From: Bacteroidales bacterium
Lineage (GTDB): Bacteria > Bacteroidota > Bacteroidia > Bacteroidales > F082
Assembly (NCBI GenBank): GCA_024400305.1
Contig: JAKSMX010000009.1
Coordinates: 1 to 64,000 of the forward strand
DNA length: 64,000 bases
Direction of reading: 5' to 3'
The notes under the pieces were generated by a model. The model did not search any database and was not told where the DNA came from. It saw nothing but the letters and a program-made list of their open reading frames with translations. The first letter of the stretch is position 1. Each line of letters opens with the position of its first letter. Below are positions 1-7,787 of the stretch, one piece after another. Position numbers and translations under genes: made by a program.

Positions 1-239
1 TTGACCTATAGCGACATACATAGACTAAAAAATCCTGCAATTTGACCTATACGCCGAAATTTTGACTCACATTGATGCAGTTAAAGTTAACTCTTGTATG
101 ACGTTATTCTGGATTGCGACAAGCAACCAATTGTTCAAGAATGTTATTGACATATTTTATTCGGGAGAATGTGACAAAATAACGATTAAAAAAATTGAAG
201 ACAATCAAAAATAAATATATATTAACGAATTAAACTACT
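1..239. other. Upstream region of the Ca2+ ATPase with TTGACCTATA motifs
   Basis: No coding region is seen here. The motif TTGACCTATA occurs at 1-10 and again at 42-51. The second copy lies inside the left arm of a 19-bp inverted repeat. An AT-rich stretch precedes the ATG at 240, but no convincing TAnnTTTG promoter box was found. Confidence 0.6.
37..55 (+). repeat. Left arm of a 19-bp perfect inverted repeat
   Basis: The sequence GCAATTTGACCTATACGCC is the exact reverse complement of 3435-3453. The pair encloses the Ca2+ ATPase and the small membrane protein gene. This could mark a transposed cassette or two copies of a protein-binding site. No transposase lies between the arms. Confidence 0.85.
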
Positions 240-3101
240 ATGGAAAAACATCATTACAAAGGCTTGACCGACCAGCAGGTTTTGGAAAGCCGAAAGAAAA
301 ACGGCGTCAACATCTTGACACCACCTGAAAAGGAAACTTGGAAAGACATTCTGAAAGATGAATTTAAAAGCCCTTTCATTATCACCATGTTAATAATGCT
401 GGTCGGCTCTATTGTGGCTGCCGGAATACTGACATCAAGCATGGGAAACATGATATGGGCTATGCCAGCCGTCGTGTGCGTGGCGACCTTATTACTTTTA
501 GTTATTGGTTTCTTTGGTGGTTTTGAAGATCCGTTGTTCAAAATCCTTATTACAGCATTCATTTTGTCGATGGGAATTTCCATTTACGAATATGAATGGG
601 CTGGTTCTGCATTTACCACATTCTTTGAACCGATTGGTATCATCGTTGCTCTTATGCTGGCAACTGGCGTGGCTTTTTTCCTTGAAAGAAAAAACGAGAA
701 AACATTCCAAAGCCTCAATGATGTCAACGATGACACTTTAGTCAAAGTTATAAGAAATGGCAACATCTGCCAGGTGCCGCGTAAGGACATCGTTGTCGGT
801 GACATTGTTATTCTTGAGACAGGCGAAGAAGTTCCTGCCGACTGTGAGCTTCTTGAAAGTTTGAACTTATCTGTAAATGAATCATCTTTGACTGGTGAGC
901 CGATGGCGCACAAATCAGTAAACCCAGATGAATTTGCCGGAAAGACATATCCATCAAACAAGATAATGAAAGGCACAATAATTTTGGAAGGTTACTGCAC
1001 TGCAAAAGTATTGTTTGTCGGTGACAAAACAGAATGCGGCAAAGTGTTTGAAGCGGCACAAGTGGATGAAGGCGATCCGACACCGTTAAGCGAAAAACTC
1101 GACAGCCTTGCCGATTGGATCACAAAGGCGAGTTACGTTTTAGCCGGACTGATTGTGGTTGGCCGTCTGATTACATATTTCGTTGGTGGACATGGTGATT
1201 TCTCAAATTCTGCCGGATGGATCGCCTTCATCAGCTATTTCTTAAATACAATCATGATTGCGGTCACCCTAATTGTCGTTGCCGTTCCTGAAGGACTTCC
1301 GATGAGCGTCACGCTCAGCCTCGCTTTCAGCATGAAGAAACTTATGAATGAAAAGACGTTGCCAAGGACAATGCACTCCTGCGAAACAATGGGCGCCACC
1401 TCTGTCATCTGCACTGATAAAACCGGTACTCTGACGCAGAACCAGATGAAAGTCGCTCAAACCGCTTTCGTCAATCTTAAAAACCAAAAACTCGGCGATG
1501 ACATGTTTTCAAACATCATAAAAGAATGCATCGCTTCAAACACAACAGCCGATCTTGATTTTGTTGATTCTTCAAAAATCAAGACAATCGGTAATCCGAC
1601 TGAAGGTGCGTTACTTTTGTGGATGAATTCGAATGGTGTGAACTATCTGAATATCAGAGAAGATGTTGAAATAATCGAACGTGTTCCATTCTCAACTGAG
1701 CTCAAATATATGGCTACTGTTGTCAAATCCAACGTTTCTGGTTTGAAAACACTTTATGTCAAAGGTGCGCCGGAAATTATTTTGAAAATGACAACCACAT
1801 CAGAAAGCGAAAAAGAATCCATCAAAAAGCAATTGCTTGAATATCAATCGAAAGCAATGAGAACGTTAGGATTTGCATATAAAACCTTGATGAACGATGA
1901 GGATGTTTTCTTTGAAGGCGCATTGAAGATTAACGACCTTAATTACATTGGCATCGTTGGTATTGCCGACCCAATCAGAGAGGATGTTCCAGACGCAATC
2001 AGGGAATGTATTGATGCAGGAATCAATGTGAAAATCGTTACAGGTGACACCCTCGAAACAGCAAAGGAAATTGGCCGTCAAGTCGGACTTTACAATAACA
2101 CCGATTCCGAAGATTCTGTTATGGCTGGTAATGAATTTGCCAAACGTACTGATAAAGAATTGCTTGAAAAGGTTGATAATTTGAAGATTTTGTGGCGTGC
2201 GCGTCCTAACGACAAGGAAAGGCTCGTAAAATTGCTGAAGCAAAAAGACCACGTCGTCGCAGTTACCGGTGACGGAACAAATGACGCACCGGCTCTCAAT
2301 GCAGCGGATGTCGGTCTGTCGATGGGCGATGGCACAGCTGTAGCGAAAGAAGCAAGTGACATGACAATACTTGATAACTCATTGAAAACCATATCTAATG
2401 CTGTCATGTGGGGACGCTCGTTATATGAAAACATCCAACGTTTCCTGTTGTTCCAATTGACTGTAAACGTCTCAGCTTGTTTCATCGTCCTTCTTGGTGC
2501 ATTCTTGGGAATGAAATCGCCTCTTACAGTAACACAAATGCTTTGGGTTAACCTTATCATGGACACATTCGCCGCTATAGCATTGGCATCGTTGCCACCA
2601 ACAAAGTCGGTAATGAAAGAAAAACCACGTAACCGTAGAGAGTCTATTCTTGACAAATCAATGAAACGAAACATATTTGGAATTGGTGGATTATTCTTCC
2701 TTATCCAAGTCGTACTTCTTGTTATTTTTGAAAGTGCTGACATTACAATGATGCGTGATTTTGAAAATATTGGCTGGGGTAAAGGTAGAGATTTGAGTGA
2801 ATATGAGAGTACGATGTTTTTCACTGTATTTGTCATGACACATTTCTGGTATTTGTTTAATGCAAGGTCATATAAAACTGGAAAGAGCGCATTCCATCTA
2901 AAAGGATGCAAAGGATTCATTGTAATAGCAGCTGTTATATTCCTTGGTCAAGTCGCAATGGTATATGTTCCTGGCTTCAATGAAATGTTCAACTGTGTTC
3001 CTCTTAAATACACGGATTTTGCAATGATTGTCGCTCTGACATCATTGGTACTTGTGATACCGTCATTGGTGATTTTATTTAAAAAGATGTTTAGTAAATA
3101 A
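240..3101 (+). CDS. Calcium-translocating P-type ATPase (P2 type)
   Basis: This membrane pump uses ATP to export Ca2+ or a similar divalent cation. The 953-residue length suits the bacterial PMCA/SERCA-like family. The order is a cation ATPase N-terminal segment (KGLTDQQV), an actuator domain with TGEP (in place of TGES), the M4 motif VPEGLP, the phosphorylation motif DKTGTLT with Asp near residue 393, KGAPE in the nucleotide domain, and GDGTNDAP near 677-684. Hydrophobic helices follow at the C terminus. The ATG at 240 gives a full-length N terminus. A strong hairpin follows the stop. The gene sits alone inside a 19-bp inverted repeat, so it may have been moved as a unit; that is inference. 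Ion specificity is known from the family only. Confidence 0.93.
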   Translation: MEKHHYKGLTDQQVLESRKKNGVNILTPPEKETWKDILKDEFKSPFIITMLIMLVGSIVAAGILTSSMGNMIWAMPAVVCVATLLLLVIGFFGGFEDPLFKILITAFILSMGISIYEYEWAGSAFTTFFEPIGIIVALMLATGVAFFLERKNEKTFQSLNDVNDDTLVKVIRNGNICQVPRKDIVVGDIVILETGEEVPADCELLESLNLSVNESSLTGEPMAHKSVNPDEFAGKTYPSNKIMKGTIILEGYCTAKVLFVGDKTECGKVFEAAQVDEGDPTPLSEKLDSLADWITKASYVLAGLIVVGRLITYFVGGHGDFSNSAGWIAFISYFLNTIMIAVTLIVVAVPEGLPMSVTLSLAFSMKKLMNEKTLPRTMHSCETMGATSVICTDKTGTLTQNQMKVAQTAFVNLKNQKLGDDMFSNIIKECIASNTTADLDFVDSSKIKTIGNPTEGALLLWMNSNGVNYLNIREDVEIIERVPFSTELKYMATVVKSNVSGLKTLYVKGAPEIILKMTTTSESEKESIKKQLLEYQSKAMRTLGFAYKTLMNDEDVFFEGALKINDLNYIGIVGIADPIREDVPDAIRECIDAGINVKIVTGDTLETAKEIGRQVGLYNNTDSEDSVMAGNEFAKRTDKELLEKVDNLKILWRARPNDKERLVKLLKQKDHVVAVTGDGTNDAPALNAADVGLSMGDGTAVAKEASDMTILDNSLKTISNAVMWGRSLYENIQRFLLFQLTVNVSACFIVLLGAFLGMKSPLTVTQMLWVNLIMDTFAAIALASLPPTKSVMKEKPRNRRESILDKSMKRNIFGIGGLFFLIQVVLLVIFESADITMMRDFENIGWGKGRDLSEYESTMFFTVFVMTHFWYLFNARSYKTGKSAFHLKGCKGFIVIAAVIFLGQVAMVYVPGFNEMFNCVPLKYTDFAMIVALTSLVLVIPSLVILFKKMFSK

Positions 3102-3109
3102 TTGAATAA

Positions 3110-3147
3110 TAGCAGGGAGACTCAAAAAGAATAGAGTTTCCCTGCTA
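3110..3147 (+). terminator. Hairpin terminator after the Ca2+ ATPase
   Basis: The 14-nt arms 3110-3123 and 3134-3147 pair fully, with one G-U wobble, around a 10-nt A-rich loop. There is no long T run, but the position just after the stop codon fits a terminator. Confidence 0.75.
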
Positions 3148-3153
3148 TATTTG
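3146..3153 (+). promoter_or_regulatory. Bacteroidota -7 box TATATTTG
   Basis: TATATTTG overlaps the end of the upstream terminator stem and lies 15 bp before the ATG at 3168. It would give the small membrane protein its own promoter. Confidence 0.5.
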
Positions 3154-3167
3154 TAAAACCGCTTAAA

Positions 3168-3362
3168 ATGTTAACTGGATTCACAATCAAGGTCCTCTTG
3201 GGACTTTTCATCTGGCTGGTCTTACCATCCTTGATTTACAAAAAGCGCAAATACAAAAAGAATACTCCACAATATTTTGCAAATATTGCTTGCAAAATAA
3301 TAGGTGTTCTTATGGTTGTAATGGCATGTGTTGATTTGGTCAGATGGTTGCTTACGATGTAG
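3168..3362 (+). CDS. Small membrane protein of unknown function
   Basis: The 64-residue protein has two hydrophobic segments (about residues 4-22 and 43-61) separated by a basic loop rich in Lys, Arg and Tyr. It is probably an inner-membrane hairpin protein. It lies between a terminator/promoter pair and a lipoprotein remnant, and I do not recognise a family. Length, hydrophobic pattern and upstream -7 box support it as a real gene. Confidence 0.6.
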   Translation: MLTGFTIKVLLGLFIWLVLPSLIYKKRKYKKNTPQYFANIACKIIGVLMVVMACVDLVRWLLTM

Positions 3363-3366
3363 AATA

Positions 3367-3465
3367 ATGAAGAAAACTTTTGTTGTCATATTATTCGCAT
3401 TCATTGCTTGCGCTTGCAACAGGCAAACATTTGAGGCGTATAGGTCAAATTGCGTGGTAAAATGA
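3367..3465 (+). pseudogene. Truncated lipoprotein (signal peptide plus short tail)
   Basis: The frame starts 4 bp after the previous stop with Met-Lys-Lys, a hydrophobic stretch and a lipobox-like AFIACAC. It stops after 32 codons. The last codons are encoded by the right arm of the 19-bp inverted repeat (3435-3453). A signal peptide with only about 16 following residues looks like a gene beheaded at the repeat junction. A genuine tiny lipoprotein, such as a lysis-type peptide, is the alternative. Confidence 0.5.
3435..3453 (-). repeat. Right arm of the 19-bp inverted repeat
   Basis: GGCGTATAGGTCAAATTGC is the exact reverse complement of 37-55. It lies inside the last codons of the truncated lipoprotein frame. 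Confidence 0.85.
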
Positions 3466-3743
3466 AAAGTTGTGTAGTTTTGTAAAAGTATAAGCTTAAT
3501 ACGTACCTGTTGATTATCAACATGCCAAGAGCTTTCTTTTATGCCAAGAAAAACCCATAACTGATTGCTGAAAGTTTTGAATCTCTTAAAACACCAGTAT
3601 TTACAAGGGTTTGCGGCATGTTTCACCACGCAAAATGACCCATAGGTCACATTTGACAGCACGAATAAACTCTCATCAACAATATTAAATATAATGTTAG
3701 CCCGTTGTTGGCGGAATAAAATCCTCATGCATGTCATTGTTTC
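3466..3743. other. Non-coding stretch, possible degenerate DNA
   Basis: No supported gene is seen. A 171-codon open frame on the minus strand covers part of it but also runs antisense through the two small genes to the left, so I do not call it. The stretch leads directly into the 41-bp tandem array. Confidence 0.5.
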
Positions 3744-4154
3744 CTGAATTTTTCACACAAAATAACGATTGCAATCGGTTATTTCTGAGTTTTTCACACA
3801 AAATAACGATCGCAATCGGTTATTTCTGAATTTTTTACACGAAAAATCGATTGCAATCGGTTATTTCTGAGCTTTTCACACAAAATAACGATCGCAATCG
3901 GTTATTTCTGAATTTTTTACACGAAAAATCGATTGCAATCGGTTATTTCTGAGTTTTTCACACAAAATGACGATTGAAATCGATTTTTTCTGAATTTTTT
4001 TCACGAAAAAGGCGATTGCAATCGGTTTTTTTTGAGTTTTTCACAGAAACGGGCGATTGCAATCGGTTATTTCTGAATTTTTTACACGAAATGACGATTG
4101 AAATCGAATTTTTTTGAGTTTATTACAGAAACGGACGATTGAAATCGATTTTTT
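3744..4154 (-). repeat. 41-bp tandem palindrome array, copy 1 (ten units)
   Basis: Ten units start at 3744, 3785, 3826, 3867, 3908, 3949, 3990, 4031, 4073 and 4114. Each carries a self-complementary dodecamer CGATTGCAATCG or a variant (CGATCGCAATCG, CGATTGAAATCG). Two spacer types alternate in the middle of the array (CACAAAATAACGAT and ACGAAAAATCGAT), which makes an 82-bp higher-order repeat. The array ends exactly at the stop codon of the orfA remnant. It is not CRISPR, because the spacers are repeats too. A period of 41-42 bp is close to four helical turns, so every palindrome would face the same side of the helix. Confidence 0.92.
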
Positions 4155-4513
4155 CATGTCATTTCGTCGCTTTTTGTGGTCTTCGGCTGCGTGCGATTGT
4201 GTTGCACTGTCCGACGGAGTCTGTCTTTGTCGTCCTTGCCGTTGGTGTCAGTCTTGAATGCATCTGCGCTGCGCTTTTTCAGCTGCCTCTTCCATTAGCT
4301 GATCCGATTCGGGTTGAGCTGGTACTTGCTGCACAGCTCGGACAGCGTCTGGTTCTCCTGCATCGCCTCCAAGGCGACCTCCGCCGTGAACTCCGCCGTG
4401 TACTTGCGGCGGCTGACTTTCTTCGTTTCGTTCATCTTTTTTGAATTTTGTGCATTCAGGCTCTGGTCTGAATTTTTGGTGGCATTATATTTCTGTTGGT
4501 CAACTTTTTCCAA
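4154..4513 (-). pseudogene. IS3-family transposase OrfA, nonsense mutated, orfB absent
   Basis: The minus-strand frame encodes a helix-turn-helix region with RRKYTAEFTAEVALEA and LSELCSKYQLNPNRIS, typical of IS3 OrfA. An in-frame TAA at 4295-4297 follows, then the frame continues WKRQLKK and on to DEMT and a stop at 4154-4156. The family usually has Gln before Trp at this point, so a single CAA-to-TAA change explains the break. The likely real start is the internal Met before NETKKVSRRK. No orfB follows; the 41-bp array begins at the stop instead. Confidence 0.75.
4438..4489 (-). repeat. IS-end-like motif, copy with intact orfA
   Basis: On the plus strand this stretch has TTGAATTTTGTGCA followed by TTTTTGGTGGCATTATA. 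Related copies occur near 55477-55515, 56636-56700 and 58357-58375, and a 15-bp core occurs inverted at 7571-7585. Here it lies at the 5' side of the orfA remnant, so it is probably the upstream end of that IS family. Confidence 0.6.
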
Positions 4514-4646
4514 GGTAAAACAAAATCATACTTCTTCAACGCACGTACAACTTGAACGACAAACAGGCTGGATATCAACAGATTATCCCACACTCAATTT
4601 TTTTAAAAAAATATTGATGAACTGTTGTAAATGAAAAAATAATCTG

Positions 4647-4720
4647 TAATTTTGCAGCGTCGTTTCCTTTTGGATTCCGTTTGACGGACTTCACGAAATT
4701 CAGAAGGGCGTGGAATAATA
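4647..4720 (+). promoter_or_regulatory. Promoter and conserved 5' leader, copy A
   Basis: TAATTTTG at 4647-4654 is a Bacteroidota -7 box. The transcribed leader after it (CAGCGTCGTT, then CTTCACGAAATTCAGAAGGG and GTGGAATAA) closely matches the leader at 6087-6160 in front of the next T9SS gene. The two genes are otherwise unrelated, so the leader is a shared control element or a duplicated promoter. Confidence 0.7.
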
Positions 4721-4753
4721 AAAACAGAAGTCCATTATAGTGTTAGTAATCAA

Positions 4754-5896
4754 TTGTTTAATAAATCAAAATTATTTATGAGAAAAGTTTCTTTATCATT
4801 GCTTTTTGTCTGCGTTTTTTGTCTCGCAGGTGTGTCGGTCAAAGCTCAATCAAGGTTTGCAGCTCCATACGATCTGGATGGAGCATTTCAGTATAATCCG
4901 AACGGCGTGAATCTGTCGTGGAAATCGGAAGCTCCAGTTTCGGAAGTTCCTGAAGACCTTTACTGGGACTTGGAAACCATGATCGAGGACTGGACGCTTA
5001 TTGATGCCGACGGTGACGGCGTGTATTGGCGTCATGTGCAGGGTCTGGAATGTCCGAGCGGCTATATCTGCCTGATTTCCGAATCGAAAGACTGCTACGG
5101 TGATCATGGTGGAATAGCTTATACGCCTGACAATTACATTGTTACGCCTAAATTGCCGATAGTGGGCAACACTACACTTTCGTTTATGGCCTGCTCGGCC
5201 GATGCGTATCATTGTCAGGAACACTTCGGGGTCGCAATTTCCACCACGGGAAACACCGATGACGCCGATTTTACCACTGTTGGCGAATGGACAATAATGC
5301 CAGACAAACTCAACCAGACTCCTTGGCTGGAATACACCGTTGACCTCAGCGCATACGCCGGACAGGAGGTCTATATCGGCTTCCGTCATTTCGGTTGCAC
5401 AGATCAGTACGCCTTGGCTGTCGATGACATCCGTCTTACCTATAATCCCGTTGACCTTGAGAGTTTCAACGTCTATCGTTCGCCAAACGACAGTGACTAT
5501 CAGTTGGTAGCCAATGTCCCTGCTGTTGAGAATCAGTCATATTACGAGTATTTTGACAATGTTGAACCTGACACTTATTACTATCATGTGACGGCAGTCT
5601 ATGCTTCGGAAGGTGAGACGGAGCCGGCTTCTGTTATGGTTTCATATCAGTCATTAGATGAAAATAATGTCGGTGTGGCGGTTTATCCGAATCCGACGAG
5701 AGGCCTTCTCAAGGTCGAAGGCGTTGACATGAAACAGATTACGGTGACAAATGCTTTGGGACAGGTCGTCTATGACGCTTCCGTGGAAAGCGGCGAGGTC
5801 TTGATAGACATGTCGCAGTTGCCGGCGGGAATGTACATTCTTCGCATTGATACTGAAAACGGGGTCTCAACCAGTCAGTTTAATGTTGTGAAGTAA
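4754..5896 (+). CDS. T9SS-secreted surface protein with choice-of-anchor J domain
   Basis: This is a predicted exported protein of up to 380 residues. A signal peptide ends near VKAQS; the ATG at 4778 (MRKVSLSLL) is as likely a start as 4754. Residues of about 65-230 have the beta-sandwich pattern of a choice-of-anchor J/cleaved adhesin domain (WTLIDADGDG, a conserved Cys-rich SGYICLISES stretch, VDDIRLTY). A fibronectin type III-like segment follows (FNVYRS to TAVYA). The last about 75 residues are a type A T9SS sorting domain (VYPNPTRG, LPAGMYILRI). It is likely bound to the cell surface; its ligand is unknown. A strong terminator follows. Confidence 0.85.
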   Translation: MFNKSKLFMRKVSLSLLFVCVFCLAGVSVKAQSRFAAPYDLDGAFQYNPNGVNLSWKSEAPVSEVPEDLYWDLETMIEDWTLIDADGDGVYWRHVQGLECPSGYICLISESKDCYGDHGGIAYTPDNYIVTPKLPIVGNTTLSFMACSADAYHCQEHFGVAISTTGNTDDADFTTVGEWTIMPDKLNQTPWLEYTVDLSAYAGQEVYIGFRHFGCTDQYALAVDDIRLTYNPVDLESFNVYRSPNDSDYQLVANVPAVENQSYYEYFDNVEPDTYYYHVTAVYASEGETEPASVMVSYQSLDENNVGVAVYPNPTRGLLKVEGVDMKQITVTNALGQVVYDASVESGEVLIDMSQLPAGMYILRIDTENGVSTSQFNVVK

Positions 5897-5931
5897 GGCG
5901 TCTCGTCATTCTGACAATTTGGATATTATCG

Positions 5932-5961
5932 AAAATAAGCACATTTTCATGTGCTTATTTT
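5932..5961 (+). terminator. Intrinsic terminator
   Basis: Perfect 12-nt arms (5932-5943 and 5950-5961, AAAATAAGCACA and its complement) enclose a TTTTCA loop and are followed by T-rich DNA, just after the first T9SS gene. Confidence 0.85.
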
Positions 5962-6078
5962 TATTGCGCCCCTATTTCTTTAAACCGTCAACTGAAAATA
6001 TTAACAAAAAAGTTGCATTTATCACTTGAATTCAGCATATAATTCTCGCGGGACAGTTGCAAATAAGAGAATAATATG

Positions 6079-6160
6079 TAACTTTGCAGCGTCGTTCCAT
6101 TTTGAATTTTGTTTGACTGGCTTCACGAAATTCAGAAGGGCGGCGTGGAATAAGAAAAAT
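6079..6160 (+). promoter_or_regulatory. Promoter and conserved 5' leader, copy B
   Basis: TAACTTTG at 6079-6086 is the -7 box. The leader that follows matches copy A at 4655-4720. GAATTT and AAATTC can pair across it, as can TTCCA and TGGAA, so a folded leader RNA is possible. The gene starts at 6180. Confidence 0.7.
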
Positions 6161-6179
6161 ATAAGTTACACAAAAACAA

Positions 6180-7553
6180 ATGAAAACGGGAATGAAGAGG
6201 TCTTTACTTAACAAAGGAACCTTGCTGTCAATCTTAATTATTCTGCTTGCATTGACAGGAAGAGCACAAACAACCTTTACAGCAGGCAACTTGAATTATC
6301 AGGTCAACGATGATGGCGTTTCTGTCACTGTCACAGGCCATGTTAACGGTTACGAGGCCACGGGGGAATTGAACATCCCTGAATCGGTGAGTTACGAAGG
6401 AAACGATTATACCGTGACGGCCATTGGATCCTGCGCCTTCTTGTATTGCTTTTATCTGACGGATCTGACAATTCCGAATACAGTGACTACCATTGGGGAT
6501 GGCGCTTTTTCCTATTGCCAAGGTTTTACTGGTGATTTGGTGATCTCCAATTCGGTCACAACCATTGAGTATGGCGCATTTCAGTATTGCTTCGGCCTTA
6601 CCGGATTGGTATTAGGCAATTCCGTTGAAACGATTGGGGATTATGCCTTTAATTCCTGCGACAATCTGACAGGAACATTATACATTCCAAGTAACGTGAC
6701 ATCACTTGGAGGGAACTCTTTCGGCTATTGCGCATTAGACAGCATCGTCGTTGACCCGGCCAACAGCTTCTATGATTCCCGAAACGACTGTAACGCCATC
6801 ATCGAAACGAGTACAAACGAACTTATTACGGGCTGCAAAAACTCCCTCATACCCAACACGGTCACTTCAATCGGCTATTGCGCATTCAGGGGCATCGACG
6901 GATTGGAATCTGTCGTTTTTCCGGAATCGCTGGTTTCCATTGGAGAGAATGCATTTGCTTTCTGCTACGACCTGAAAGGAGACCTTACCATTCCCAATTC
7001 AGTGACGACCATCGGACCCAGTGCGTTTTTTGATTGCCAGGGTCTTGACGGGACATTGACAATAGGCGAATCGGTCACTTTCATCGGAGACTGGGCATTC
7101 AGAAATTGCTGGGCCATCACATCGGCAGTCTCTTTGGCTCAAACTCCTCCTGCGCTTGGCGACGAATTTGGAGGTATGGTGTTCGACAATTTTGGCACTT
7201 CAACGCTTACCGTTCCATGTGAATGTTCTTCTGAATATCAAAATTCAAATTGGCATGACCCCTACGCAATGAATGGGTTCGCGACATTTATTGAAGATTG
7301 CAGCGCGGTTGCGGAAGCCGGTACTGATGCCATGACGGTTTATCCTAATCCGACGAAGGGTGCCTTCCATATCGGCGGCATCGCTGATGGCGGGGTGCTG
7401 ACCGTGAGCGACATGAGCGGGCGGACTATGGCTTACAAGGATTTAGTTAATCCGGACAATATGGTGTCCCTGTCGCTTTCGCCGGGGCTTTACCTGATGA
7501 CGCTTACCACCCGCGACGGCATACGTCACCATACACAACTCATTGTAAAGTAA
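6180..7553 (+). CDS. BspA-like leucine-rich repeat protein with T9SS sorting domain
   Basis: A signal peptide ends near GRAQ (start 6180 or 6192). Residues of about 75-350 form BspA-type LRR_5 repeats with the recurring pattern AFxxCxxL, IPNSVTTIG and GxxAF. BspA-like proteins are surface adhesins or structural proteins in Bacteroidota. The C-terminal about 70 residues are a T9SS type A sorting domain (VYPNPTKG, LSPGLYLMTL). The gene shares its 5' leader with the preceding T9SS gene, which suggests common control. Confidence 0.88.
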   Translation: MKTGMKRSLLNKGTLLSILIILLALTGRAQTTFTAGNLNYQVNDDGVSVTVTGHVNGYEATGELNIPESVSYEGNDYTVTAIGSCAFLYCFYLTDLTIPNTVTTIGDGAFSYCQGFTGDLVISNSVTTIEYGAFQYCFGLTGLVLGNSVETIGDYAFNSCDNLTGTLYIPSNVTSLGGNSFGYCALDSIVVDPANSFYDSRNDCNAIIETSTNELITGCKNSLIPNTVTSIGYCAFRGIDGLESVVFPESLVSIGENAFAFCYDLKGDLTIPNSVTTIGPSAFFDCQGLDGTLTIGESVTFIGDWAFRNCWAITSAVSLAQTPPALGDEFGGMVFDNFGTSTLTVPCECSSEYQNSNWHDPYAMNGFATFIEDCSAVAEAGTDAMTVYPNPTKGAFHIGGIADGGVLTVSDMSGRTMAYKDLVNPDNMVSLSLSPGLYLMTLTTRDGIRHHTQLIVK

Positions 7554-7758
7554 ATGATGTCCTCGCAACCTATAATGCCACCAAAGATACTTCTTTTCAT
7601 CAAAATTTGGAAATGTATAAATTAATGTGATTTTTCAATGTAAAACCAGCGAGGATCTATCACCTTAACCTGACAACAAAATGGTCTAAAAAAAAAACAG
7701 GCGCATTATATCCGCACTGCTTTCCGAAACTTGAATCATTTCCAAAAACAAAAAACAC
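7554..7758. other. Intergenic region with an inverted IS-like core
   Basis: There is no gene. TATAATGCCACCAAA at 7571-7585 is the reverse complement of the core of the IS-end-like motif seen at 4475-4489 and 58361-58375. No terminator was obvious. Confidence 0.45.
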
Positions 7759-7766
7759 TATCTTTG
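7759..7766 (+). promoter_or_regulatory. Promoter -7 box TATCTTTG
   Basis: TATCTTTGCAGC lies about 21 bp before ATG 7788 and rules out upstream in-frame starts for the MBL-fold gene. Confidence 0.75.
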
Positions 7767-7787
7767 CAGCACAAATCTTTCATTGCA

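Noticed and set aside
2090-2920. 276-codon open frame on the minus strand
   Set aside because: It is antisense to the well-supported P-type ATPase and has no domain-like pattern.
3222-3737. 171-codon open frame on the minus strand
   Set aside because: It runs antisense through two small genes with better start and promoter support, and its sequence looks random in composition.
3744-4154. CRISPR array
   Set aside because: Units are repeated in full, including the would-be spacers; there are no unique spacers and no cas genes nearby.
4139-4444. Plus-strand 101-codon frame
   Set aside because: It is antisense to the orfA remnant, whose helix-turn-helix and array junction explain the sequence better.
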